DNA of 64,000 nt, taken from positions 558,001 to 622,000 of the forward strand of contig NZ_BSDD01000001.1 in assembly GCF_030268065.1 (NCBI RefSeq), read 5' to 3'. Each line of letters starts with the position of its first letter. Within the stretch, counting starts at the first letter, position 1. The notes beneath the pieces are model-generated. The model saw only the letters and a list, made by a program, of their open reading frames with translations. It did no database searches and was not told the DNA's origin. This document shows positions 53,049-62,903 of this stretch, one piece after another. Position numbers and translations under genes: made by a program. This DNA comes from Geothrix rubra (GTDB lineage Bacteria > Acidobacteriota > Holophagae > Holophagales > Holophagaceae).

Positions 53049-56000
53049 ATGGGTGGGGCGTCCCAGACCGAGCACAGCGCGTGCGGGGTCGGCTTCATCG
53101 CCAGCCGGACGGGCCAGGCCTGCCACGGGATCCTGGCGGACGCCCTCCAGGCCCTGCGTTGCGTGGAGCACCGCGGGGGCTGCGCGGCCGACCAGGTCTC
53201 CAGCGATGGCGCGGGCGTGATGACCGACATCCCCTTCGGGCTGCTGGGCCGCCAGGCGGGCGAAGTGGCCGTGGGCAGCCTCTTCGGTCCGCGCGATCCC
53301 GCCCGGTTCGCCCGGGCCATGGAGGTCTTCGCCACCACCTTCGGGTTCTTCGACCTGGCGCTCCTGGGCGAGCGCGAGGTCCCCTGCGAACCCACCGTGC
53401 TCGGGGAGGAGGCCCGGGCCTCCCTGCCCACCCTGCGGCAGGTCCTCCTGCGCCGGCCCGCCCATTGCCGCACGGACGCCTCCTTCGACAAGCTGCTCTA
53501 CAACGCCAAGCAGGTCCTCCGCACGAAGCTCCGGGAGCAGGGCCTCGGCGGGGAATTCTTCTTCGCCTCCCTGTCGCCGCGGACGATCGTCTACAAGGCC
53601 CTGACCAGGGCCGCCGACCTCGACCGCTTCTACCCGGACCTCCGGGATCCGCGCTACACCACCCGCTTCGCCCTCATCCACCGCCGCTTCAGCACCAACA
53701 CCCGCACCACCTGGGACCGGGCCCAGCCTTTCCGGCTCATCGCCCACAACGGCGAGATCAACACGATCGCCGCCAACCGCTCCCGGGCCGTCTCCCGGGA
53801 GATGTCCATCGGCCTCAAGGCCGACCAGCTCGTGACGCACGGCCCCATCAGCGATTCCGGCAGCCTGAACGAGATGGCCGAGGCCCTGCTCCACCGCAGC
53901 AGCATCCCCCACATGGAGGACATCCTCGCCATCATGATGCCGCCGGCGGAGGGCCAGACGGACTTCTACACCTTCTGGAGCCGGGCCATGGAGCCCTGGG
54001 ACGGCCCGGCCATCGTGATGTACTCCGACGGGAACACCGTGGGGGCGAGGCTCGACCGAAACGGGTTCCGGCCGGCCCGGTGGGTCCTCACGGACGACCG
54101 GTTCGTCCTCGCGTCGGAGGCGGGGGCCTTTCCCGTGGACGAGGCCGCCGTCCGCCGCAAGGGCATCATCCCTGCGGGCACCGGCGTGAACCTGGACCTG
54201 GCCACGGGCCGGATGCACTTCCGCGACGCCAGCCAGTCCCGGGAGAACCGGGACGCGGCCTTCGACGCCCGGACCACGCCGATCGGCAGCCTGCCGGAGG
54301 ACGGGGCGCCGGAGGGACCGGTCAGCGCCTTCCGCAAGACCCTCTTCACCTGCTCCCGGGAGGAGCTGGAGAAGGTGCTCTACCCCATGATCGCCACCGG
54401 CAGAGAGGCCATCGGGTCCATGGGCGACACGGCCCGGCCCAACGTCTTCTCCTCGGAACCGCGCCCCTTCTTCGACTACTTCTACCAGCACTTCGCCCAG
54501 GTCACGAACCCGCCCCTCGACTACCTCCGCGAGGGCAACATCACCGACCTGCGCGTGTTCCTGGGCCGCGCGCCGAACATCTTCTTCCCCAAGGACCTGG
54601 TGCCCCTGAACGAGGCCATCGAGTTGCCGCGGCCCATCCTCGACCTGGGGCAGATGCGCTTCCTCCGGCGGATGCAGGGGCTGCATCGCTCCGAGTCCCA
54701 CATCGTCCCCCGGACCTTTCCCATGGTCTTCCGGCGGGCGGAGGGCCTGGCGGGCTTCCACGCGGCGGTGGAACGGCTGGCCGCCGAGGTCCGCGCCGCC
54801 GTGGAGGGCGGCACCAGCATCGTCATCCTCAGCGACGGGGACGCCAGCGTGGAGCGGCCGCCCATCCCGGGCCTCATCGCCCTGCGGGCCGTGGTCCATG
54901 CCCTGAACGAGTCGGGGCTCCGCCTGAACGCCAGCCTCGTGATGCACACCGCCGAGGCCCGGACCTCCCATCACCTCGCCGCCCTCATCAGCTTCGGGGC
55001 CGCGGCGGTCTGCCCCTACCTGGCCCTGGAGATCGCCCGCCGGGATGATCCGCCCGCCTTCGCCGGCCTGCCACCAGATCAGCGCGAGCGGAACCTCGTG
55101 GCGGCCCTGGAATCCGGGCTCCTGAAGATCATGGCCAAGTGCGGCATCTCCGTGGTGCAGAGCTACGTGAGCTCCAAGCTCTTCACGGCCATCGGCCTGG
55201 GCCCCGAGCTGATGGAGACCTTCTTCCCGGGCCATGCCAGCCCCCTCGGCGGCATCGGCTACGAGGAACTGGCGGGCGACATCCTCCTCAAGACCGGATT
55301 GGCCGCCCAGTCCGGGTTCCGGGACCGCCTCCTCCACACCCACCAGTTCCGCGAATCCGGGAAGCCCGATGAGGGCGAGCGCCACAGCATGACCTCCGCC
55401 CGGGCCCGGCGGGTGCACCGCCTGGTGGCCCTGGATCCCGACACGGCAGAGGCCTCTGCGGCCTACGCCGACTATCTCGCATCCCTGGAGGCCGACGAGC
55501 CCATCCACGCCCGCCACCTCCTGGCCCTGCGGGAGGCCCCGGTGCCCCTGCCCCTGGACCAGGTGGAGCCCCGGGAGGGCATCCTGGCCCGATTCGGTGC
55601 GGGCGCCATGTCCTTCGGGGCCGTGAGCGCCGAGAGCCAGCGGGACCTCATCCTGGCCATGGAGGCCGTGGGCGGGCGCAGCAACAGCGGCGAGGGGGGC
55701 GAGAATCCCTTCTACTGGACCGACGGCATCACGGCCAGCACCAAGCAGGTGGCCTCCGCCCGCTTCGGCGTCACGGCGGAGTACCTGATCTCGGGCCAGG
55801 AGATCCAGATCAAGGTGGCCCAGGGCGCCAAGCCCGGGGAAGGCGGCCAGCTCATGCGGGTGAAGGTGGACGCCTCCATCGCCCGGGCCCGCTGCTCGCT
55901 CCCCGGCGTGGATCTCATCTCGCCACCGCCCCTCCATGACATCTACAGCATCGAGGACCTGAAGGAGCTCATCTACGAGCTGAAGCAGGTCCATCCCGCC

Positions 56001-57437
56001 GCCAAGGTCAGCGTCAAGCTGGTCTCGGGCACGGGCATCGGCACCATCGCCGTGGGCGTGGCCAAGGCCGGCGCCGACATCCTCTACATCGCCGGCGGCG
56101 ACGGGGGCACCGGGGCGGCCACGCTGGGCTCCATGAAGCACGCGGGCCTGCCCTGGGAGTTCGGGCTCCTGGAAGCCCACCGGGCCCTGCGCGAGAACCG
56201 CCTCCGGAGCCAGGTGGAATTGAGGGTGGACGGGGGCCTGCTCACGGGCCGGGATCTCGTCACCGCCGCCATCCTGGGAGCCGAGGGCTTCGAGTTCGGC
56301 AAGCTCCTGCTGGTGGCGGAGGGCTGCGTCATGGCCCGGATCTGCGAGAAGAACACCTGCCCTGCGGGCATCGCCACCCACGACCCCAAGTTCAAGGCCA
56401 GGTACACGGGCACCCCGGAGGCCGTGGCTCGCATGCTCATCCACCTGGCGGAGGATGTGCGGCGCCACCTCGCCCGCCTGGGCCTCGCCTCCGTCACCGA
56501 CCTCATGGACCGCACCGACCTCCTGGAAGTGGCCCCGCGGCAGGCCGCCTTCGTGCGGGACCGGAAACTGGACCTGTCCGCCTTCCTGGCGGCGCCGGCC
56601 GGCCCGGGGACCGGTGAGCCTCCCGCCCCTCCTCCGGACGGCGTGGGAGACCTGAACCGCCGCGTGGTGGAAGCGGCACAGCCCTTCCTGGAGGCCGGCG
56701 GGGAGGAGACCCTGGCCTTCCCCATCACCACCCAGGACCGGGGGGTACTGGCCACCCTCTCAGGCGAGCTGGCCAGGGGGGTCCGTGAACGGCGCCGGAC
56801 CGGGGCCGATCCATCGGTGCCGGGCCTCCTCCACCTCGTCTTCACCGGGAGCGCCGGACAGGGCTTCGGGGCCTTCCTCACCGAGGGGTTGCACGTGCAC
56901 CTGCTGGGGGAGGCCAACGATTCGGTGGGCAAGTCCATGTCCGGCGGGACCCTCGCCCTCCGCCCGCATCCCGCCGCCACCTTCATCCCGGAGGAGAACG
57001 CGCTCCTGGGCAATGGCGCCCTCTACGGAGCCACCGGAGGACGCTTCTTCGCCCGGGGCCGCGCCGGCGACCGGTTCGCCGTGCGGAACAGCGGCGCGGA
57101 GGCGGTGGTGGAAGGCGCCGGCAACCACGCCTGCGAGTACATGACCCGGGGGGCCGTGGCCATCCTCGGTCCGGTGCTGGCCAACGCCGGGGCGGGCATG
57201 ACGGGCGGCTGCCTCTTCCTGCGCCCCCTTCACGGGGCCCGGGTGAACCGGGACTACCTGGCGCCGGTCCCCTGGCGCCCGGAGGATGAGGCCCTGTTCC
57301 GCCGCCTCCTCGAAGGACACGCCGCCGAGACCGGCAGTGCCACCGCCATCGCCCTGCTGGCAGACTGGGCCGAGACCCTGGCATCCTTCACCCCCTACCT
57401 GCCGGTGGCGGTGGCCCAGGCGCGGGAAACGGCCTAA
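53049..57437 (+). CDS. gltB: Glutamate synthase large subunit
   Basis: Ferredoxin- or NADPH-dependent glutamate synthase alpha subunit (1462 residues) converting glutamine and 2-oxoglutarate to glutamate. It has the N-terminal amidotransferase with catalytic C12 after an 11-residue propeptide (EHSACGVGF), the central domain, the FMN-binding synthase domain (SKL to GDGGTGAA, about 640-1030), the 3Fe-4S motif C1093-x5-C1099-x4-C1104, and the C-terminal GXGXG beta-helix (about 1180-1430). No gltD (NADPH subunit) is adjacent, so either it is elsewhere or ferredoxin donates electrons. ATG at 53049, AAGGA upstream. Confidence 0.96.
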   Translation: MGGASQTEHSACGVGFIASRTGQACHGILADALQALRCVEHRGGCAADQVSSDGAGVMTDIPFGLLGRQAGEVAVGSLFGPRDPARFARAMEVFATTFGFFDLALLGEREVPCEPTVLGEEARASLPTLRQVLLRRPAHCRTDASFDKLLYNAKQVLRTKLREQGLGGEFFFASLSPRTIVYKALTRAADLDRFYPDLRDPRYTTRFALIHRRFSTNTRTTWDRAQPFRLIAHNGEINTIAANRSRAVSREMSIGLKADQLVTHGPISDSGSLNEMAEALLHRSSIPHMEDILAIMMPPAEGQTDFYTFWSRAMEPWDGPAIVMYSDGNTVGARLDRNGFRPARWVLTDDRFVLASEAGAFPVDEAAVRRKGIIPAGTGVNLDLATGRMHFRDASQSRENRDAAFDARTTPIGSLPEDGAPEGPVSAFRKTLFTCSREELEKVLYPMIATGREAIGSMGDTARPNVFSSEPRPFFDYFYQHFAQVTNPPLDYLREGNITDLRVFLGRAPNIFFPKDLVPLNEAIELPRPILDLGQMRFLRRMQGLHRSESHIVPRTFPMVFRRAEGLAGFHAAVERLAAEVRAAVEGGTSIVILSDGDASVERPPIPGLIALRAVVHALNESGLRLNASLVMHTAEARTSHHLAALISFGAAAVCPYLALEIARRDDPPAFAGLPPDQRERNLVAALESGLLKIMAKCGISVVQSYVSSKLFTAIGLGPELMETFFPGHASPLGGIGYEELAGDILLKTGLAAQSGFRDRLLHTHQFRESGKPDEGERHSMTSARARRVHRLVALDPDTAEASAAYADYLASLEADEPIHARHLLALREAPVPLPLDQVEPREGILARFGAGAMSFGAVSAESQRDLILAMEAVGGRSNSGEGGENPFYWTDGITASTKQVASARFGVTAEYLISGQEIQIKVAQGAKPGEGGQLMRVKVDASIARARCSLPGVDLISPPPLHDIYSIEDLKELIYELKQVHPAAKVSVKLVSGTGIGTIAVGVAKAGADILYIAGGDGGTGAATLGSMKHAGLPWEFGLLEAHRALRENRLRSQVELRVDGGLLTGRDLVTAAILGAEGFEFGKLLLVAEGCVMARICEKNTCPAGIATHDPKFKARYTGTPEAVARMLIHLAEDVRRHLARLGLASVTDLMDRTDLLEVAPRQAAFVRDRKLDLSAFLAAPAGPGTGEPPAPPPDGVGDLNRRVVEAAQPFLEAGGEETLAFPITTQDRGVLATLSGELARGVRERRRTGADPSVPGLLHLVFTGSAGQGFGAFLTEGLHVHLLGEANDSVGKSMSGGTLALRPHPAATFIPEENALLGNGALYGATGGRFFARGRAGDRFAVRNSGAEAVVEGAGNHACEYMTRGAVAILGPVLANAGAGMTGGCLFLRPLHGARVNRDYLAPVPWRPEDEALFRRLLEGHAAETGSATAIALLADWAETLASFTPYLPVAVAQARETA

Positions 57438-58327
57438 CCCACGCGATCGAACAGCCCCGGCTGGCTGGGCATGGCCACCGCCGGGGGGAGGACGGGCGCG
57501 GCTTTCGCCTCCCGGATCCTCCGGCGGGCGGGAAAGGCCGCCTGGAAGGCCGTGCGGATCTCCTCCGCATAGTCGGGATCCAGCACCTTCAGCCAACCGT
57601 AATCCGCCAGCAGCTTGTAGAAGGGATCCTGGTTCAGGAGGCGCAGCCGGCCCACCCAGGCCCCGGTGGCGCCGCTGGCACGGGCCCGGCGGGCGAAGGC
57701 CTGCGGGTCGTGGACGGCCAGCAGGGGTGCCACCCCGATGGTGACGGGAATCCCGGCGGAGGCCAGCCGCTCGGCGGCGGCCCAGCGGCTGGGGATGGCC
57801 GGGGCGCGGGGCTCCACGGTCTGACGCACGGTGTCGTCATCCGTGGGGATGGACAGCCCCACCGTGAGCCGGTCCCCGAAGGCCTTCAGCAGGTCCAGGT
57901 CCTGCAGCACCAGCGGCGACCTTGTGTGGACGATGACCTCCGTGGTGGGGCACAGCAGCAGGACCTCGAGGCAGCGGCGACTGAGGCGGTACTGCCGCTC
58001 GAGGGGCTGGTAGGGGTCCGTGGCCGAGGCCATGAAGACCCGCTGCTCATGCAGCCGGTGGCGCTGGGACCACAGCAACTCCGGGGCGTTCAGCTTGGGG
58101 GCCACCCAGCCTCCCCAGTCCTCGGGCCGGTGGAGGGCGTTCGGGTACTCCCGGACGTAGCAGTAGCGGCAGCCATGGCTGCACCCGCGATAGGGGCTCA
58201 GGGCGAATCCGAAGCCATAGCGCTCATCCCGCTGGGGCCGCAGGATGGAGCGGGACTCCTCCGGCTCCACCAGAAGGTCCTTGAAGAGGGTCGGCGGGGG
58301 TTCGACGGAGGGGAGCAGCGGCGTCAT
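57434..58327 (-). CDS. PA0069/Rv2578c-like radical SAM protein
   Basis: A 297-residue radical SAM protein with the classical CX3CX2C cluster motif C-SHG-C-RY-C near residue 49, followed by YVREYPN. The body resembles spore-photoproduct-lyase-like/PA0069 family enzymes, whose substrate is not established. The C-terminus ends in SQPGLFDRVG. Its TAG overlaps the gltB TAA by 2-3 nt in a convergent arrangement. ATG at 58327. Confidence 0.8.
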   Translation of the reverse strand: MTPLLPSVEPPPTLFKDLLVEPEESRSILRPQRDERYGFGFALSPYRGCSHGCRYCYVREYPNALHRPEDWGGWVAPKLNAPELLWSQRHRLHEQRVFMASATDPYQPLERQYRLSRRCLEVLLLCPTTEVIVHTRSPLVLQDLDLLKAFGDRLTVGLSIPTDDDTVRQTVEPRAPAIPSRWAAAERLASAGIPVTIGVAPLLAVHDPQAFARRARASGATGAWVGRLRLLNQDPFYKLLADYGWLKVLDPDYAEEIRTAFQAAFPARRRIREAKAAPVLPPAVAMPSQPGLFDRVG

Positions 58328-58357
58328 GCCCCAAGTTTTCGCTTTTTGTTCGCCAAG

Positions 58358-58888
58358 TCAAGGGGCGGAAGGGGCCGGGCCGGTCTTCGCGATGACATTG
58401 ATGCGGCCGTTCGTCTCGAGGATGGCCACCCGCACATCCGCCAGGTCGGTGAGCCCGGCCTGGCGCACGGCCGCCATGAGCTCGTGGCGGGTCATGCGCT
58501 CGGCGGCCAGCTTCCGCTCGTCCACCACGCCGTTGTGGACCAGGATCTGGGGGCTGCCCTCGAAGAAGGTCTCCAGGCGCTTGTTGCGCCAGGTGAGCCA
58601 GCCCACGAAACCGTTCACCGCCAGGAGGGTCAGGACCAGGACGAAGCCTCCTCCCACCGTGTTGTCGCCGGCATTCATGCTGTTCTGCACGGCGTTGCTC
58701 AGCACCAGCAGCAGCACCAGGTCGAAGGGGGCCAGCTGGCCCACCTGACGCTTCCCCGTGAGGCGGAGGGTGACGAGGAGGAACCCGTATACCAGCAGGG
58801 CCCGCAGCACGAACTCCCACCAGGGCTGGGCCAGCTTCCACATGGAAACCCCGACGGGCAGCCCGTCGAGGAGGGCGAGGGTCGGCAT
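58358..58888 (-). CDS. DUF421 (YetF/YcaP-like) membrane protein
   Basis: A 176-residue protein with three N-terminal membrane helices (about 25-90) and a soluble C-terminal domain, in the DUF421 family. The LTGKRQVGQLAPFDLVLLLV segment (about 44-63) is the family signature. The biological role is unclear; some members are linked to envelope or germination functions. ATG at 58888 with GGAGG 5 nt upstream. Confidence 0.85.
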   Translation of the reverse strand: MPTLALLDGLPVGVSMWKLAQPWWEFVLRALLVYGFLLVTLRLTGKRQVGQLAPFDLVLLLVLSNAVQNSMNAGDNTVGGGFVLVLTLLAVNGFVGWLTWRNKRLETFFEGSPQILVHNGVVDERKLAAERMTRHELMAAVRQAGLTDLADVRVAILETNGRINVIAKTGPAPSAP

Positions 58889-58964
58889 GGAGCCTCCGTC
58901 TGGCAGAGAAGGATCCCGCCTCGGGAGGCCCCGCGGCGGGAAGGCGGTCGCGAATCGGATCCGA

Positions 58965-59393
58965 CTACTGGATCTCGACGGTGAAGGCCGCGGAGCCAAG
59001 CTCCGTGCCGTCGGCCGCCAGCACCTTCACGGTCCAGCTGCCGCCATCGCCCTGGCGGAAGGTGCGGTAGGCGTTCGTGCGGTAGGGGGAGTGCGGGACC
59101 TTCAGCTCCTGCTTGGAGCTGGTCTCGCCCTTGGAGAACACCACCGTGACGCTGTCACCGGGGTTCCACACCTTGGTCCAGGCGTAGAGCTTCGTCCCGG
59201 CGGCCACCTTGAAGTCGGTGGCCTCGCCCACGACCTCCATCTTCTCCACGGCCGTGCCCACCTTCACTTCGGCGTGGGGCCTGATCGAGGTGGCTTCGGG
59301 CGCGGGCGCGGCCTCGGCCTTGGGCTTGGGGGCGGGCGCCTGGGCGAGCAGGGCGACCGGGAGAACGAGCGGGATCAGGGAGGCGATGCGCAT
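58965..59393 (-). CDS. DUF2914-family secreted protein
   Basis: A 142-residue protein with a signal peptide (residues 1-17, ending ...LAQA), an Ala/Pro-rich linker and a C-terminal beta domain in the DUF2914 style (KLYAWTKVWNPGDSVTVVFSKG, SPYRTNAYRTFR). Predicted periplasmic. Function unknown. ATG at 59393 with GGAG upstream. The hemY stop lies 87 bp further right on the same strand. Confidence 0.8.
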   Translation of the reverse strand: MRIASLIPLVLPVALLAQAPAPKPKAEAAPAPEATSIRPHAEVKVGTAVEKMEVVGEATDFKVAAGTKLYAWTKVWNPGDSVTVVFSKGETSSKQELKVPHSPYRTNAYRTFRQGDGGSWTVKVLAADGTELGSAAFTVEIQ

Positions 59394-59479
59394 GGTTGGC
59401 TCCGGAAGGTTCGCGCCCATTCTCCCCCCGTCCCGCGCCGATGTCACGGGGCGAGACCGGTCAAAAAACGTGAACGTCC

Positions 59480-60739
59480 TCAGGCGCTCCAGGTCTCCAG
59501 CCCCTCCAGGATGTCCCGGACGCCGGGGCCGAACCGGGCATTGCTGAGCCAGTCGAGGCCCCTGGGCAGTCCCTCGAGCGCCGCCTGCACCCGGGCGCGG
59601 TGGCCCAGTTCGGGGCGCGGGATGGCCTTCTCGGCCCGTTCGTGGCGGACGGCGGAAGGGTCGCTGAGCTGGGGGATCCAGCCCTTCAGGCGGGCGAAGA
59701 GGCCCTCCCAGCGATCCAGGTCCGGTCCCTTGGGGAAGGCGCCCCCCACGAAGCTGCGGAGCTGCATGAGGCCATCCGGGGCGCTCTGGGGATCCATCCA
59801 GGAGGGCACCAGGGAACCCAGGTAGCCGCGGCCCTCGGGCGGGTGGATGAGGAAGCCGAAGCCGTCCTTGAGCTCGGGCAGCGGCGTGTGGCGGCTATGC
59901 CAGAGGTCCACCGAGGTGTAGGGGATGGCCGCCAGGGCGACGGCGCTGGCCGGTGCCAGGGAGCCCAGCAGGGCCGCGGCCTCGTAGGCCGGGAGGGCCA
60001 GCACCACCCGCTCGACCTCGCGGATCTCGCCGCCGCCGGTGACCCGCCAGCGCCCGTCCGGAAGGCGTTCGAGGGAGGAGGCGCGGATGCCCGTGCGGAC
60101 CGCAGGGAGCCGGGCCGCCAGCCGGATGGGGAGCTGACCCATGCCACCCTCCGGCACCACCATGTGGCTCACACCGCCCTTGCGGACGCCGTTCACCAGG
60201 CTGCCGGTGGCCTCCCACTGCCGCAGCTTGGGGATGGCGTCCACGGAGAGCACCTCCGGCGGGGCGGCCAGGATGCCCGCCACCATGGCCGGCAGCAGCT
60301 CACTGGCCACGCCCGGGCCCAGGCGCCGGGCGATGAAGGCCGTCAGGCCCTCCTCGGGCTCGGCTGGACGGACGGAAATGAACGGCTCCAGCATCATCCG
60401 GAGCTTGGCGGAAAGGGGCATCAGGGGCGACGCGAGCAGGCCGAAGGGCGAGGCCGGGACCGGCACCAGGCGCCCGCCCTTCCCCACCCAGCGGGCGCCC
60501 TTGCCGGGGGCGTTGAAGGGCAGGTCGATGGCCTTGAAGAGCCGGTCCACGGCGGTGCCGGGCTGCCACAGCACGCCCTGGGGACCGGTCTCCAGGTGGC
60601 CGCCCTCCCAGGGCAGCGTCTTCATCCAGCCGCCCACCGTCTCCTGGGCCTCCCAGACCTCCGGCGTCTCGCCGCGACGCTGCAGGTGCCAGGCCGCCGC
60701 CAGGCCGGTGACGCCGCCGCCGAGGATCAGGGTGCTCAT
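59480..60739 (-). CDS. hemY: Protoporphyrinogen/coproporphyrinogen oxidase, HemY type
   Basis: Flavin-dependent oxidase of the heme pathway (419 residues, slightly short for the 450-470 usual). The FAD-binding GGGVTGLAAAWHL is at about 7-19, with a PEGGMGQLP segment at about 198-206 and LALPAYEAAALLG at about 248-260. HemY in some bacteria acts on coproporphyrinogen III, so the exact step is uncertain. The ATG at 60739 overlaps the hemH stop (ATGA), and hemH is immediately upstream on the same strand. Confidence 0.9.
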   Translation of the reverse strand: MSTLILGGGVTGLAAAWHLQRRGETPEVWEAQETVGGWMKTLPWEGGHLETGPQGVLWQPGTAVDRLFKAIDLPFNAPGKGARWVGKGGRLVPVPASPFGLLASPLMPLSAKLRMMLEPFISVRPAEPEEGLTAFIARRLGPGVASELLPAMVAGILAAPPEVLSVDAIPKLRQWEATGSLVNGVRKGGVSHMVVPEGGMGQLPIRLAARLPAVRTGIRASSLERLPDGRWRVTGGGEIREVERVVLALPAYEAAALLGSLAPASAVALAAIPYTSVDLWHSRHTPLPELKDGFGFLIHPPEGRGYLGSLVPSWMDPQSAPDGLMQLRSFVGGAFPKGPDLDRWEGLFARLKGWIPQLSDPSAVRHERAEKAIPRPELGHRARVQAALEGLPRGLDWLSNARFGPGVRDILEGLETWSA

Positions 60740-61686
60740 GGGAGGATCTCCAGGACACGCCGCGTGAGGCAGCGGATGTAGGCGGGGTGGGTGCCGGGGG
60801 TGCGCACGCGCCGGTAGGTCCGGATGCCCGCCCGGTCGGCCACGTGGCGGTACTCGATGTCCAGCTCGTGCAGGGTCTCGATGTGCTCGCTCACGAAGCT
60901 GAGGGGGACCACGATGACGTCCTTCCCCCCCATGCGCTCCAGCACGTCCTTGAGGGGCGGTTCCAGCCACTTCACGGGGCCCGTGCGGCTCTGGTAGGCC
61001 AGCAGGTAGCCGCCGGGGATGGCCCCGATCCGGGCCATCAGGGCATCGCGGGTGGCGTGGATCTCCCGCTCGTAGGGATCGCCCGCGGCGATCTGGCGCA
61101 CGGGCAGGCTGTGGGCGCTGAAGATCACCGTGGCCCCGGGCAGCTCGGCCAGGGCTTCGCGCAGCGGCGCCTCCATGGCGTCCAGGTAGTCGGGGTCCGT
61201 GGCGTAGTGGTCCACGCCGGGCAGCAGCTCCAGGCCCGCCGCCGCGGCCAGCCGGGCCAGTTCCCGCAGGCTGGAGCCGGTGGTGGCCCGGCAGTCGTGG
61301 GGATAGAGGGTCACCGGCACGAGCCGGCGGATCCCGTCCCGCTTCAGGGCCCGGAGCAGGCCTTCCGTCCGGGGGGCGGCGTAGCGGAAGCAGAGCTTCA
61401 CGGCCTCGTTTCGTCCCGCCGCGCGCAGGGCCGCGCGCAGGGCCGCGGCCTGGGCCGCGCTCTCCCGCAGGAGGGGGGAGCCGCCGCCGATCTGGGCGTA
61501 GCGCCCCCTGGCGCCGGGAGCCCGGAGGCGCGCGATGAGGCGGGCGAAGGGGCCCTGCAGCCATGCGGGCCCGGGCAGCCGGATCAGGTCCCGGTCCCCG
61601 AACAGCTGAGCCAGGAAGGGTTCCACCTGGTCCAGGTTCACCGGACCACCGAGGTTCAGGAGCAGGATCGCCGTGTCAGTCGTCAT
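60736..61686 (-). CDS. hemH: Ferrochelatase
   Basis: Inserts Fe(II) into porphyrin at the end of heme synthesis. The 316-residue protein has NLGGPVNLDQVEPFL (about 11-25), the catalytic histidine in FSAHSLP (about 195) and the VPLSFVSEHIETL region with the key glutamate (about 261-273). Length matches the bacterial family. ATG at 61686. It forms a two-gene operon with hemY. Confidence 0.96.
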   Translation of the reverse strand: MTTDTAILLLNLGGPVNLDQVEPFLAQLFGDRDLIRLPGPAWLQGPFARLIARLRAPGARGRYAQIGGGSPLLRESAAQAAALRAALRAAGRNEAVKLCFRYAAPRTEGLLRALKRDGIRRLVPVTLYPHDCRATTGSSLRELARLAAAAGLELLPGVDHYATDPDYLDAMEAPLREALAELPGATVIFSAHSLPVRQIAAGDPYEREIHATRDALMARIGAIPGGYLLAYQSRTGPVKWLEPPLKDVLERMGGKDVIVVPLSFVSEHIETLHELDIEYRHVADRAGIRTYRRVRTPGTHPAYIRCLTRRVLEILP

Positions 61687-61817
61687 CGCCCTCCACCTTA
61701 CGCGAGGAGGTTCCGGTTCGACGTCACAGATGACTGTCCGCTCTTCCGGAAAACCTGAACAACGTTACGACAGGGACTCCGGCCGGATGGCCTAGAATGG
61801 GGGAACCGGAGCGCCCC

Positions 61818-62342
61818 ATGTCCCATCCTGCCGATGCCCTCGCCCCCTTCAACGGCCTGCCCGACGGCGCCCGTCTCTGGCTGATGGCCCTGGAACAGCC
61901 GACGGAGGCAGCCGCCCTCGCCCCCGAGCTGGACGCCACGCTGGCGAAGTGGCGCCACAAGGGCATGCAGTACCACGCCGCCTGGACCCTCCTCCACGGC
62001 CGGATCCTGGCCATCGCGGAACCCACCCTCGCCGAGCAGCCCTCCGGCTGCGCCATCGACGGCATGCTCCGCAGCGTCCATCGGATCGCCGAGACGGCGG
62101 GCCTGGCCCTGGCGGATCCCCAGGACGTGGTGGTGCGCCTGGACGCAGGCATCCGCATCTTCCCCCGGACCGAGCTGGAGGCCCGGCTCGGCGACGGCAC
62201 CCTGGACGGGGGCACGCCGGTGCTGGACCTGGCCCTGTACACCCTGGGCGACCTGCGCCAGGGCCGCCTGGAGAAGCCTCTGGCCGCCACCTGGATCGGG
62301 CGGAAGTACAAGGTTCAGGCCCCGGCCGGAACCGGGGCCTGA
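61818..62342 (+). CDS. Conserved unknown protein (family often mislabelled ABC transporter ATPase)
   Basis: A 174-residue soluble protein. PDGARLWLMAL at the N-terminus and SGCAIDGMLRSVHRI in the middle resemble a conserved family, best known to me from Bacteroidota, that databases often name ABC transporter ATPase although no Walker motif exists. No catalytic residues are evident. ATG at 61818 is chosen because GGAG lies 8 nt upstream; an ATG at 61797 would add 7 residues. Confidence 0.7.
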   Translation: MSHPADALAPFNGLPDGARLWLMALEQPTEAAALAPELDATLAKWRHKGMQYHAAWTLLHGRILAIAEPTLAEQPSGCAIDGMLRSVHRIAETAGLALADPQDVVVRLDAGIRIFPRTELEARLGDGTLDGGTPVLDLALYTLGDLRQGRLEKPLAATWIGRKYKVQAPAGTGA

Positions 62343-62358
62343 AGCACGCGCAGGCAAG

Positions 62359-62760
62359 CTAGAAGATCGATTCGCCGGGCTTGCGGCGCCAGGCTTCCGT
62401 GCGCTTCTGGCCATCCGCCTTCGGCTTGGCCTCCTTGGCCGCAGCCAGGGTCTGGAGCAGGGAGCCGCCCAGCTGGGAGGCCACGGTCTTGGCCAGGACC
62501 GGGGCGGGCGTGCTCACCGGGCCGCTTGCGGGCACCTGCAGCGGCGAGGCGTCCTCGCTCTTGGCGGTGACCTCCCTGAGGCGCTTCTCGTACCAGGCCT
62601 TCCGCTTGGGATCCATCACGCGGGTCTTGGTGGAGGTCTTCTCCCCCTTCTTCAGGACCTTGGGACGGGCTTTCTCGCGGTCTTCCCGCAGCGTCGAGTC
62701 AGGCTTGGCGGCTTCCTCGAGGATCTTCGCCAGATTTCCAAGGCCACGCAGGTTCATCAT
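62359..62760 (-). CDS. Small basic protein of unknown function
   Basis: A protein of about 133 residues with high Lys/Arg/Glu content, a helical N-terminal segment (MMNLRGLGNLAKILEE) and a C-terminal Lys/Ala-rich tail ending in RRKPGESIF. No domain is recognised. The start is uncertain: ATG at 62760 or GTG at 62799. It converges on the gene at 61818 (16 bp apart) and is divergent from the TIGR02757 gene. Confidence 0.55.
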   Translation of the reverse strand: MMNLRGLGNLAKILEEAAKPDSTLREDREKARPKVLKKGEKTSTKTRVMDPKRKAWYEKRLREVTAKSEDASPLQVPASGPVSTPAPVLAKTVASQLGGSLLQTLAAAKEAKPKADGQKRTEAWRRKPGESIF

Positions 62761-62903
62761 ATGAAAGGACTGCTCCAGAAAGGGGCCACGGGCCACCACT
62801 CACGAGGTTACCGGCAAAGCCTTCATTTCCGTAGTGATTTTCGGCACGAGATGCGTTTTTTTCGGTCCCCTTCCACCCAATCCCACCCCCCGCGCCGGCA
62901 CCC

